From assembly GCA_035575515.1 (NCBI GenBank), contig DATLXU010000010.1, positions 1 to 36,887 on the forward strand: a stretch of 36,887 nucleotides of DNA, given 5' to 3'. Positions 1 to 7,136 of the stretch are shown here, piece after piece. The translations under genes and the position numbers were made by a program. The first letter of the stretch is position 1; each line of letters starts with the position of its first letter. This DNA comes from DATLXU01 sp035575515 (GTDB lineage Bacteria; Acidobacteriota; Blastocatellia; UBA7656). Under the pieces are notes generated by a model. The model was given only the letters and a program-made list of their open reading frames with translations, did not search any database and was not told the origin of the DNA.

Positions 1-256
1 TCCGACCTGCACGAATGGCGTAACGATCTGGCGACTGTCTTAACGAGCAGCACAGCGAATTTGTAGTTCCGGTGAAGATGCCGGGTACCCGCGTCTAGAC
101 GGAAAGACCCCGTGGACCTTTACTATAACTTGATAGTGAATCTGGGTGTTGGATGCGTAGGATAGGTGGGAGGCTGTGAACTCGGGCTTTCGGGCTCGGG
201 GGAGCCAACGGTGAAATACCACCCTTCCTGCATCCGGGTTCTAACCTGCGACCGTC

Positions 257-309
<53 letters not shown>

Positions 310-486
310 CAAAATGTAACGGAGGCGCGCGATGGTTGGCTCAGGGTGTTTGGAAATCACCTGTAGAGTGCAAAGGCATAAGCCAGCCTGACTGTGAGAC
401 AAACAAGTCGAGCAGAGACGAAAGTCGGCCTTAGTGATCCGGCGGTTCCGCATGGAAGGGCCGTCGCTCAACGGATAAAAGGTACC

Positions 487-619
<133 letters not shown>

Positions 620-620
620 T

Positions 621-1587
621 GAGCTTATCGCGTCCCATGAAGGTAACTTTATGGTGGAGCCACTCCGTCCCAAGACGGATAGAACTTGGCTTATATCGGT
701 GGAACCCTAAGCAGACCTAACCCATCGCTTAGGGCAATACCGAGGGAAGGTTAGCTGAGACCGGCTATGAAAGGGTTCAACGCAAAAGCGTTGGCGGACT
801 ACAAGCAGCGCCTAATCCTGAAACCAGAACAGCATCACCTGATCGTCGGATTGATATTGGGTGATGGGAGCTTGCGGTTTCCAGGTCGCAGTCACCATGC
901 CAATCTGACGGTTGAGCATGGCGAAGATCAGAAAGGGTACGTATGGTGGAAATATGAATGGCTTAAGGAATGGATTTTGACCCCTCCAAGTCGAGTCTCG
1001 CGAATCTATCACAAAGATAGAACGCGAACCATCTCTTCCTGGAGGTTCTCAACTATATCCCATTCGGCCTTTACTTCTTACCGACGTCTCTTCTATCAGG
1101 ACGGAATTAAAACGATTCCGGGCAACATCAGCGACCTGATGATGCATCCGCTTACACTGGCTGTCTGGTTGATGGATGATGGTAGCAGAAATAAAGACGT
1201 GCTGTTCCTGAGCACGCAAAGTTTTTCGCTTCAGGAGCAAAACCGCCTTTGTCAGTGCTTGTGGAATAACTTTGGAATTGAATCAACGCTTAACTTTCAT
1301 AGCTATAGCAATGGAGAGAAGTTGTACAGGATACGATTGACTCGGGAAGGCAGCAAAAGAGCCTGTCAATTGATTATGCCTTATATACTTCTTTCAATGC
1401 AGTACAAGTTCTCAGTTGTACCCCTGTAACGACTGATCTCGACTCCATTTTGGGGAAGAGTGAGATAGCGACTCCTATCGGGCGAGATTCTCGATAAATC
1501 TGCGAGCGCTATCATACGCCAAGCCCCTGATCTGAACCGTCAGGGTGAAGATATAGTCTGCACCACGAGTAATCGTGGAGTTATGCG
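621..1587 (+). mobile_element. Group I intron 1 in 23S rRNA, carrying a homing endonuclease
   Basis: A 967-nt insert interrupts the 23S core after the base equivalent to E. coli position 2575. The boundaries follow the group I rule: the 5' exon ends in U (GTACGT) and the intron ends in G (TTATGCG). The repeated GAGCT at both junctions permits other cut points, but this is the one that obeys the rule. Near the 3' end, 1548-1559 has AAGATATAGTCT, the conserved group I core (P7/J8-7 region). The block around 1513-1559 resembles the same block of intron 2, so the two introns are related. The subclass was not determined. Confidence 0.85.
767..1429 (+). CDS. LAGLIDADG homing endonuclease, intron-encoded
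   Basis: The 220-residue protein has two LAGLIDADG-type helices: LIVGLILGDGS at about residues 25-35 and LAVWLMDDGS at 131-140. It is therefore a single-chain, two-motif enzyme, and each motif keeps an acidic residue at the catalytic position. It lies wholly inside the first 23S intron and on the same strand. Family knowledge says such enzymes cleave intronless alleles at the insertion site and so spread the intron; some also act as maturases. The length is normal for monomeric LAGLIDADG enzymes and the frame is intact, so activity is plausible. The start is the first ATG of the frame and has only a weak ribosome-binding site. Confidence 0.88.
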   Translation: MKGFNAKALADYKQRLILKPEQHHLIVGLILGDGSLRFPGRSHHANLTVEHGEDQKGYVWWKYEWLKEWILTPPSRVSRIYHKDRTRTISSWRFSTISHSAFTSYRRLFYQDGIKTIPGNISDLMMHPLTLAVWLMDDGSRNKDVLFLSTQSFSLQEQNRLCQCLWNNFGIESTLNFHSYSNGEKLYRIRLTREGSKRACQLIMPYILLSMQYKFSVVPL

Positions 1588-1616
1588 GAGCTGGGTTTAG
1601 AACGTCGTGAGACAGT

Positions 1617-1905
1617 TAGTGACTTAGCTGTCGTTAAACTTGGCTATATGCTGGGAAGTCCGTCCTCTAGAAAACTTGGTTTTCAAAGAGGTGTAGAATC
1701 TGACGCTACTCGCAAGAGTGAAAATGCGCTCAGCGCGGATTATCAGCAGGGAAGGCTAGAAGCTAATAGTTTCTAGAACCCTCAGAGACTATACGCCAAG
1801 CACCTGCAACGCAGGTGAAGATATAGTCCGAACTGCATAGCGATATGCAGAGGCAGGCAGAAATGACCTGCCCGCTCCGATACGATTCGGAGAGGTAACA
1901 GATTG
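1617..1905 (+). mobile_element. Group I intron 2 in 23S rRNA, without ORF
   Basis: This 289-nt insert follows the first U of the GACAGTT sequence (after E. coli position 2604) and ends in G (ACAGATTG), again fitting the group I U...G rule. It has the core elements TCAGAGACTA at 1782-1791 and AAGATATAGTCC at 1818-1829, whose GACTA and TAGTC parts can pair as P7. No ORF of useful length is present, so it is either a minimal self-splicing intron or one that lost its endonuclease. Only the 29-nt exon 1588-1616 separates it from intron 1. Confidence 0.85.
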
Positions 1906-2030
1906 TCGGTCCCTATCTGGCGTGGGCGTAGGAGAATTGACGGAATCTGACGGTAGTACGAGAGGACCCCGTTGGACCGACCTCTAGTGTACGAGTTATC
2001 CTGCCAAGGGTAGCGCTCGGTAGCTATGTC

Positions 2031-2084
<54 letters not shown>

Positions 2085-2295
2085 TCTCCCTATGAGATCC
2101 GTAGAAGACTACTACGTTGATAGGCTGGGTGTGTAAGCACAGCAATGTGTTTAGCTGACCAGTACTAATTGATCCATCGGCTTGACCATAAGATTTGCTC
2201 TTTGCAAACCACAGGTCAGCACTCCAGACCTCTTACGCTTTTGAGAATTTGCCATTCGATTATCTGAGAGCACTACTCAAGTTCTTTACAAGTTT

Positions 2296-2411
<116 letters not shown>

Positions 2412-2423
2412 ATTAAATCAAAC

Positions 2424-2456
2424 AAAAGCCCATTGCTTTTTGGCAGTGGGCTTTTT
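2424..2456 (+). terminator. rRNA operon terminator
   Basis: An 11-bp stem (AAGCCCATTGC at 2426-2436 with GCAGTGGGCTT at 2443-2453, one G-T pair) is followed by a run of T. A homologous terminator occurs at 7005-7037. Confidence 0.9.
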
Positions 2457-2753
2457 CTTCTTTTACGCCAGATTTTTCGCCCGTTATTTCATGCCATCGG
2501 TCTGCCGCTTGACAGAAAACTTTTGAAACTTAATGGCAAGCACAACAGAGCCGTTACAAAGTCGTTCAAGCGGCTGCGAGCAAACTTTGGAATGCGGCGG
2601 CTGCGACGTCGCTGAAGCATAACTGTTTGCTTGACTAACTCGAAACCGCTCTGCTATACCTCACCGACGGCAGACTTAATTCCTCGTGATGGAGTTCATA
2701 CAAGACGACAACTTGGGAGCGATTCTGCAAAAACGTACTGATGCGAGATTTCC
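2457..2753 (+). promoter_or_regulatory. Leader of the DGR target gene with candidate promoter
   Basis: There is no gene in this 297-nt stretch. The best sigma-70-like promoter is TTGACT at 2631-2636 and TATACC at 2655-2660, with an 18-bp spacer, about 95 nt before the kinase gene. A second TTGACA occurs at 2509-2514 but lacks a good -10. The assignment rests on consensus matching only. Confidence 0.35.
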
Positions 2754-4646
2754 ATGCTTTCGCCCGGCTCAATTCTGCAAAACCGATACGAGATCATAAA
2801 CTTGCTCGCTCAAGGCGGGATGGGTGCGGTTTACTTCGCTAAAGATATACGGCTGCGCTGCAATGTCGCGCTGAAAGAAACATTCTTCACTGACGAGAAA
2901 CTGCGCAACGCCTTTGAGCGCGAGGCGAGCCTGCTCGCCAACCTTCGCCACCCGGCGCTGCCGAAAGTTATGGATCACTTCGCCGAGGGCAGCGGCCAGT
3001 TCCTCGTTATGGAGTACATCCCCGGCGACGATTTGCTGAAGATATTAGAAGAGGAGGGCGTGGCGTTCTCGCAGGGCGAAGTTCTCGAATGGGCCAACCA
3101 GTTGCTCGCCGCTTTGGAGTACCTGCACAGGCAACAGCCGCCGATCATTCACCGCGACATCAAGCCGAGCAATATAAAGCTCACCGAAGATAATCAGGTA
3201 GTGTTGCTCGATTTTGGACTGGCGAAAGGCGCGGCGTGGCAGATGTCGCGCCTGACGACAGGCAGCAGCGTATTCGGCTACACGCCGAGCTATGCGCCGA
3301 TAGAGCAGATCAAGGGAATCGGCACAGACCCGCGAAGCGATTTGTACTCGCTTGGCGCTACGCTGTATCACTTGATCACAGGCGAGACGCCTGTTGACGC
3401 TTTAACGCGCGTGACAGATTTGGCAGATGGTCAGCCCGACCCTCTAAGGTCCGCCAACGAAATCAACCCGCAGGTCGCGCCTGCCGTTGCAGAAGCATTG
3501 ACGCGAGCAATGTCGTTGAATCGGGAGCGGCGCTGGGCGAGCGCGGCGCAGATGAGAGAGGCACTGCGGCAGGCAAGTCATGCATCTGCTGAGGTGAGCG
3601 AGCCAGTTACACACAGGCGCGAGCCGGAAAGACAGCCGCAGCCGAGCGTGCCGGATACAATTGTAGCTCAGCCATCGGAGCCTTATGTCAGCTGGAGCGT
3701 GACAGCAGATGAACCCGACACTCGCAGGGCTGAGGCTGCTCAGTCGGGTTCAGGCCCGCTTGCGGAAACTGTTCCAATCAGTCCGCCCTCGACCTCTCCT
3801 AAACCGGAAGTTGTGAGGAGACGTTGGCCGATTGTGGCCGGCATATCGGCTGTGGTTCTGATTGCGGTTGTCATTGCCATAAGCTTGGCTTTAAAAGCAG
3901 GCAGCAATGCCGTAGAAAGTGAAAACCAGAAAGCCTACACCGAAACGGTCAACCGCGTCGGCATCGAGATGGTGCGCGTGCCTGCCGGCAAATTCACGAT
4001 GGGGTCGCCTGCCAGTGAAGAAGGGCACGACGATGATGAAAGCCCGCAGCACGAAGTCAGCATTTCATCGTTTTATATGAGCAAGTATGAAGTGACGCAG
4101 TTGCAGTGGCGTGCGGTGGCACAATTGCCAAAAGTAAGAATTGATTTGCCATCTAATCCATCTAATTTCAAAGGCGACGACTTGCCGGTCGAGCAGGTGA
4201 GCTGGGAAGAGGCGGTGGAGTTTTGCGCGCGGCTGTCGCAAGCGACGGGCAAGAGCTATCGCTTGCCGACTGAAGCAGAGTGGGAGTATGCGGCAAGAGC
4301 GATGACGACAGGGCCGTATGCCGGAAGCCTCGATTCGATGGCGTGGTACGCGAGCAACTCTGGACAGACAACGCATCCTGTAGGGACGAAGCAGCCGAAC
4401 GGTTTTGGTCTGTACGATATGCATGGTAATGTGTGGGAGTGGTGCAATGACTGGTACTCTGAGAACTATTATTTTCAAAGTCCGAGCGCGGATCCGACGG
4501 GTCCTGCTCCAGGCTCGGCCCGGGTGTATCGTGGCGGCGGTTGGAACGGCCCCGCGCAGAACTTGCGGTCGGCGCTTCGCGGCGGGAGCGCGCCCGGCGT
4601 CCGCTCCGGCCACCTCGGCTTCCGCCTTGTGAGGACTTACAATTAG
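2754..4646 (+). CDS. DGR target: Ser/Thr protein kinase with membrane segment and variable FGE/lectin-like domain
   Basis: The 630-residue protein starts with a Hanks-type kinase domain at about residues 10-275: glycine loop AQGGMGAVY, Lys41, HRDIKPSN with Asp135 and Asn140, and DFG at 153-155, so all key catalytic residues are present. A proline-rich linker (about 285-355) precedes one membrane helix at about 359-380 with RRR on its inner side, which places the kinase in the cytoplasm and the C-terminus outside. Residues 401-627 form a formylglycine-generating-enzyme-like (FGE-sulfatase) domain with GKFTMGSP, RLPTEAEWEYAARA and GNVWEWCNDWY. The final residues 586-627 are encoded by the variable repeat. 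DGR targets often use this C-type-lectin-like fold to display variable residues. I infer a receptor kinase with a hypervariable external sensor; the ligand is unknown. The start has only a weak ribosome-binding site. Confidence 0.92.
   Translation: MLSPGSILQNRYEIINLLAQGGMGAVYFAKDIRLRCNVALKETFFTDEKLRNAFEREASLLANLRHPALPKVMDHFAEGSGQFLVMEYIPGDDLLKILEEEGVAFSQGEVLEWANQLLAALEYLHRQQPPIIHRDIKPSNIKLTEDNQVVLLDFGLAKGAAWQMSRLTTGSSVFGYTPSYAPIEQIKGIGTDPRSDLYSLGATLYHLITGETPVDALTRVTDLADGQPDPLRSANEINPQVAPAVAEALTRAMSLNRERRWASAAQMREALRQASHASAEVSEPVTHRREPERQPQPSVPDTIVAQPSEPYVSWSVTADEPDTRRAEAAQSGSGPLAETVPISPPSTSPKPEVVRRRWPIVAGISAVVLIAVVIAISLALKAGSNAVESENQKAYTETVNRVGIEMVRVPAGKFTMGSPASEEGHDDDESPQHEVSISSFYMSKYEVTQLQWRAVAQLPKVRIDLPSNPSNFKGDDLPVEQVSWEEAVEFCARLSQATGKSYRLPTEAEWEYAARAMTTGPYAGSLDSMAWYASNSGQTTHPVGTKQPNGFGLYDMHGNVWEWCNDWYSENYYFQSPSADPTGPAPGSARVYRGGGWNGPAQNLRSALRGGSAPGVRSGHLGFRLVRTYN
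4510..4633 (+). repeat. DGR variable repeat (VR)
   Basis: This 124-nt segment aligns without gaps to the template repeat at 6662-6785. There are 22 mismatches and every one lies where the template has A (13 become G, 5 C, 4 T); 10 template adenines are unchanged, and no C, G or T of the template differs. Compared with the template reading, 14 residues of the kinase are changed (589, 592, 596, 599, 600, 608, 610-612, 615, 616, 618-620) and one change is silent (606). The invariant 3' part, from about 4612 to 4633 (CTCGGCTTCCGCCTTGTGAG), is where the initiation-of-mutagenic-homing element is expected. Confidence 0.96.
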
Positions 4647-4673
4647 CAGCTTTACAGCTTTACAGCTTGTAAG
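4636..4673 (+). promoter_or_regulatory. Inverted repeat just after VR, possible DGR homing hairpin
   Basis: CTTACAA at 4636-4642 is repeated inverted as TTGTAAG at 4667-4673, beginning 3 nt after the VR/TR identity ends. The loop holds an octamer repeat (CAGCTTTA at 4647 and 4655, then CAGCTTGT at 4663). In the Bordetella phage DGR a hairpin or cruciform a few bases after the VR promotes target recognition, so this may have the same role. The loop is longer than in that case. The stem spans the stop codon of the kinase gene. Confidence 0.5.
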
Positions 4674-4713
4674 ATTTTGAGATGAAGCGTAAATAGGTTA
4701 TGGCGGACTTTCC

Positions 4714-4745
4714 GGCGCGGGGCGTAGCGAAGCCGCCCCCGCGCC
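4714..4745 (+). other. Strong GC-rich hairpin between target gene and HRDC gene
   Basis: GGCGCGGGG at 4714-4722 pairs perfectly with CCCCGCGCC at 4737-4745 around a 14-nt loop. No T run follows, so it is a poor intrinsic terminator. It could stabilise or partly separate the target transcript from the accessory genes, or take part in homing. It is the only notable structure in the 145-nt gap. Confidence 0.4.
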
Positions 4746-4791
4746 GCCGTTCAAAATTATTACGAGGTCGCAATTCCGTTCTTTAGATTCA

Positions 4792-5295
4792 ATGCTGGCG
4801 AAGGTCATTACTCTAAAATTCAACTCAATAATAAACGCTTTCGATGATGAACCGCTCAAGGAGTTCATTAAAGACAAAGAGGTTCATTCAATCCGCGACC
4901 ACTTCTTCATCAAGAATGACAGCCCCTATCTAGCAATGGTTGTGACCTACTCAATGTCGGCGCAACTCCTGCCGCAAACAAAGAACGAAACCAAAAAGGA
5001 CGAGTCCTGGCGCGACCTGATAAAAGAAGAAGATGTGCCGCTGTTTAACACCTTGCGTGACTGGCGAAATGAGCGAGCTAAGAAAGAAGGCTTGTCGCCT
5101 TACATCGTTTTCACAAACCGGCAGCTTGCATCTATCGTGGCTGCGCGCCCGTCATCGCTAACCAGACTCGCCGAGATTGAAGGCATTGGCAAAATGAAAA
5201 CTGAGAAGTACGGCACAGCCATTTTGAAGTTACTCGCCCCACCGTCAGAAGACCAGCCGCAAGAGACATTCAAGCTGGAGCCGCCTCAATCATGA
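4792..5295 (+). CDS. DGR accessory protein with HRDC domain
   Basis: The 167-residue protein has an HRDC (helicase and RNase D C-terminal) domain at about residues 80-150. Recognisable parts are LFNTLRDWRNERAKKEG, the segment FTNRQLASIVAARPSS, and the helix-hairpin-like IEGIGKMKTEKYG. HRDC domains bind nucleic acid, and HRDC proteins are a known minority accessory type in DGRs. The N-terminal 70 residues are an unrecognised small domain. The stop overlaps the Avd start as ATGA, so the genes are translationally coupled. It probably helps the reverse transcriptase complex hold template RNA or target DNA; that role is inferred. Confidence 0.82.
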   Translation: MLAKVITLKFNSIINAFDDEPLKEFIKDKEVHSIRDHFFIKNDSPYLAMVVTYSMSAQLLPQTKNETKKDESWRDLIKEEDVPLFNTLRDWRNERAKKEGLSPYIVFTNRQLASIVAARPSSLTRLAEIEGIGKMKTEKYGTAILKLLAPPSEDQPQETFKLEPPQS

Positions 5296-5642
5296 CGAAC
5301 GAAACCAAACAAGCCAATGAAATGCTCATCTTCACAAAGTGGATTGACTTTCTTGAATGGCTGCTGCCGGCGTTGGACAAGTTCCCGAAGAAGGTGCGAT
5401 TCACCTTCACTCAGCGAATCGAGAATCTGGCGCTCGACATCGTTGAAGATTTGGTAGAGGCGCGATACACCACGAACAGAAGGGCCATATTAAAGCGGGC
5501 CAACCTTAGATTAGAAAAACTGCGCGTGTTGACACGCATCAGCCATAAAATGCGCTTCCTGTCGAACGAATCTTATCGCTACGCCGCAAAATCAATAGAC
5601 GAGGTTGGAAGGATGCTGGGCGGCTGGATGAAGCAACAATGA
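5292..5642 (+). CDS. avd: DGR accessory variability determinant, Avd-like four-helix protein
   Basis: This 116-residue protein is all helical, basic and of the size of Avd proteins (about 120-130 residues), which belong to the 23S rRNA intervening-sequence/four-helix-bundle fold. Avd forms a barrel-shaped pentamer that binds the reverse transcriptase and the template RNA, and it is essential for cDNA synthesis in the Bordetella phage system. Here the basic C-terminal helices (LKRANLRLEKLRVLTRISHKM at about residues 67-87) fit RNA binding. It overlaps the HRDC gene upstream and the reverse transcriptase gene downstream, each by ATGA. The call rests on position, size and pattern; sequence similarity to Avd is only moderate. 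Confidence 0.85.
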   Translation: MTNETKQANEMLIFTKWIDFLEWLLPALDKFPKKVRFTFTQRIENLALDIVEDLVEARYTTNRRAILKRANLRLEKLRVLTRISHKMRFLSNESYRYAAKSIDEVGRMLGGWMKQQ

Positions 5643-6652
5643 AACGACAAGGAAATCTTTTTGAGCAGGTCGTAGATTTTGACAATCTGATGCTTGCTGC
5701 AAAGAAGACTTTTCGCGGCCACAAAGACACAATAGCCGCCGCGCAATTCTACTTCAATCTTGAAACAGAAATCTTCCGCTTACAGGAAGATTTAATCACG
5801 GGAGCATATCAACCTCGACCGCTTCGTTCATTTGAAATCTTTGAGCCGAAGCGTCGCTTGATTTGCGCGGCGCACATCCGCGACCGCATTGCCCATCACG
5901 CCATCTGCAACGTTCTGGAGCCAATCTTCGAGCGGAAGTTGATTTATGACACCTATGCCTGTCGAATAGGCAAAGGCACACACTTGGCCGTCAGGAGAGC
6001 GCAGGAATTCGCTCGCCGTTATCGTTTCGTTGCCAAGTGCGACATCAGGAAATTCTTTGCGAGCATAGACCGCGCGACTTTGAAATGCCTGCTGAGGCGG
6101 AAAATCAAAGATGCGCAATTGCTAGATTTATTGAACAGAATCATTGACCAGCCTGTGCCTGAATCTGAAGCAGGCAAAGGAATGCCAATCGGCAACCTCA
6201 CGAGCCAGCACTTTGCCAATTTTTACCTGAGCGAGCTAGACCACTTCATCATAGAGCGGTTATATGTGAAGGGCTACTTGCGCTACATGGATGACTTTCT
6301 TATTTTCAGCGACGACAAAGGCGAGGCGAGAGAAATGATTTCTGCCGTTCGCGAGTTTTTGAAAGAGAAACTTTTGCTTGAGTTGAAAGAAGAATCACTG
6401 TTGCTTGCGCCTGTTTGGAAAGGCTTTGGATTTCTGGGCTTTCGCATCTTTCCGAAATTGATAAGGGTTGATCGAAAAAAGTGGGCGCGATTCAAGCGTA
6501 AAGTCAGGCGGTTTGAACTGGCTTATCTTGAGGGCAGAATGAGTGAAAACGATCTGGAGGCGCGCGTGTCGAGCATGGTCGCGCACCTTTCACACTCCGA
6601 CACTTTGGCTGCGCGAAGGAAATTTTTTGAGCTATCATTGCGATTGGGTTGA
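5639..6652 (+). CDS. DGR reverse transcriptase
   Basis: The 337-residue protein has the reverse transcriptase palm: CDIRKFF at 134-140 with the first catalytic Asp, and YMDD at 216-219 with the other two. Motif 4 reads IGNLTSQ at 184-190, where group II intron and retron enzymes have QGxxxSP; the I/L/VGxxxSQ form is diagnostic of DGR enzymes and has been tied to their adenine-specific errors. There is no maturase or endonuclease domain, and the size is standard. The start overlaps the avd stop (ATGA). The enzyme would copy the TR RNA into A-mutagenised cDNA that replaces VR in the kinase gene. The template lies 10 nt after its stop codon. Confidence 0.97.
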   Translation: MKRQGNLFEQVVDFDNLMLAAKKTFRGHKDTIAAAQFYFNLETEIFRLQEDLITGAYQPRPLRSFEIFEPKRRLICAAHIRDRIAHHAICNVLEPIFERKLIYDTYACRIGKGTHLAVRRAQEFARRYRFVAKCDIRKFFASIDRATLKCLLRRKIKDAQLLDLLNRIIDQPVPESEAGKGMPIGNLTSQHFANFYLSELDHFIIERLYVKGYLRYMDDFLIFSDDKGEAREMISAVREFLKEKLLLELKEESLLLAPVWKGFGFLGFRIFPKLIRVDRKKWARFKRKVRRFELAYLEGRMSENDLEARVSSMVAHLSHSDTLAARRKFFELSLRLG

Positions 6653-6661
6653 CGACCGAAA

Positions 6662-6785
6662 CAGGCTCGAACCGGGTGAATCGTGGCGGCAGTTGGAACA
6701 ACACCGCGCAGAACTTGCGGTCAGCGAATCGCAACAGGAACGCGCCCGACAACCGCAACAACAACCTCGGCTTCCGCCTTGTGAG
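6662..6785 (+). repeat. DGR template repeat (TR)
   Basis: This non-coding copy of the target 3' end starts 10 nt after the reverse transcriptase gene. Read in the target frame it is rich in AAC/AAT codons (NRVNRGGSWNNTAQNL, then further Asn-rich positions), the typical TR design, because mutating both A of AAY reaches 15 amino acids but no stop. It contains 32 A, of which 22 differ in VR. Similarity ends at 6785; the next positions (6786 onward) no longer match. Confidence 0.96.
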
Positions 6786-6962
6786 CACAGAGCTTTGCCG
6801 GTGAAGCGCCGTCTACGGATGGCGTTTGCGCGCATCAGGCGATGTCCCGGTCTTCATCCCGCGCCGGTTAGAACTCGGACAAAAAGCAAAAGCCCGCTGC
6901 ATTTGGTAGGCGTGATGCGCTCGAAGACCGCAGCGGGCATGCTGCGTCATAATAGTACCATT
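6786..6962 (+). ncRNA. TR downstream spacer with hairpin, probable part of the DGR template RNA
   Basis: No gene is present here. The stretch holds a perfect 9-bp inverted repeat, GCCCGCTGC at 6892-6900 with GCAGCGGGC at 6930-6938 and a 29-nt loop. In the Bordetella phage DGR roughly 140 nt downstream of TR is a structured RNA segment needed for priming and Avd/RT binding, so a similar role is inferred. The left arm with its CAAAA prefix also resembles the rRNA terminators at 2424 and 7005, so it may instead be a derived terminator with an insert in its loop. Confidence 0.4.
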
Positions 6963-6996
6963 AAGGGTGTGGGAGAGTAGGTCGCTGCCGGGATTA
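6963..6996 (+). pseudogene. 5S rRNA 3'-end fragment
   Basis: 33 of 34 bases match 2382-2415, which is the last 30 bases of the 5S gene plus 4 flanking bases (the single difference is T at 6982 against A at 2401). Sequence before 6963 does not follow the 5S gene, so this is a truncated copy and not a second functional 5S. It is followed by a terminator homologous to the one after the true 5S. Confidence 0.88.
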
Positions 6997-7004
6997 ATTA
7001 AAGC

Positions 7005-7037
7005 AAAAGGCCCACTGCGATTAGCAGCGGGCCTTTT
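7005..7037 (+). terminator. Terminator after the 5S fragment
   Basis: AAAAGGCCCACTGC at 7005-7018 pairs with GCAGCGGGCCTTTT at 7024-7037 (one mismatch) and ends in a T run. It would end transcription of the DGR template RNA as well. Confidence 0.85.
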
Positions 7038-7088
7038 GTTTTCTTTGAGAATTCACCCGCTCATTCTTTCCTGTTCGTCGGAGAATTA

Positions 7089-7117
7089 TTGGTGCTGCTT
7101 TCCGTGTGCGCTATAAT
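7089..7117 (+). promoter_or_regulatory. Promoter of the PEGA/TPR gene
   Basis: TTGGTG at 7089-7094 and a perfect TATAAT at 7112-7117 are separated by 17 bp, 20 nt before the chosen start codon. Confidence 0.55.
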
Positions 7118-7136
7118 TGTGGCCCGAGGTAGCATT

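Noticed and set aside
5292..5642. Avd-like gene as a 23S rRNA intervening-sequence protein
   Set aside because: The fold is shared, but the gene overlaps a DGR reverse transcriptase and an HRDC gene, and is not inside an rRNA gene.
5639..6652. Reverse transcriptase as a group II intron or retron enzyme
   Set aside because: Motif 4 is IGNLTSQ and there is no maturase or endonuclease domain; a TR/VR pair with adenine-only changes proves a DGR.
6543..6980. 145-residue plus-strand ORF over the end of the reverse transcriptase and the TR
   Set aside because: It overlaps the RT gene out of frame, runs through the non-coding TR and the hairpin, and resembles no protein.
6950..7000. A second full 5S rRNA gene
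   Set aside because: Only 34 bases match the real 5S gene; sequence before 6963 does not.
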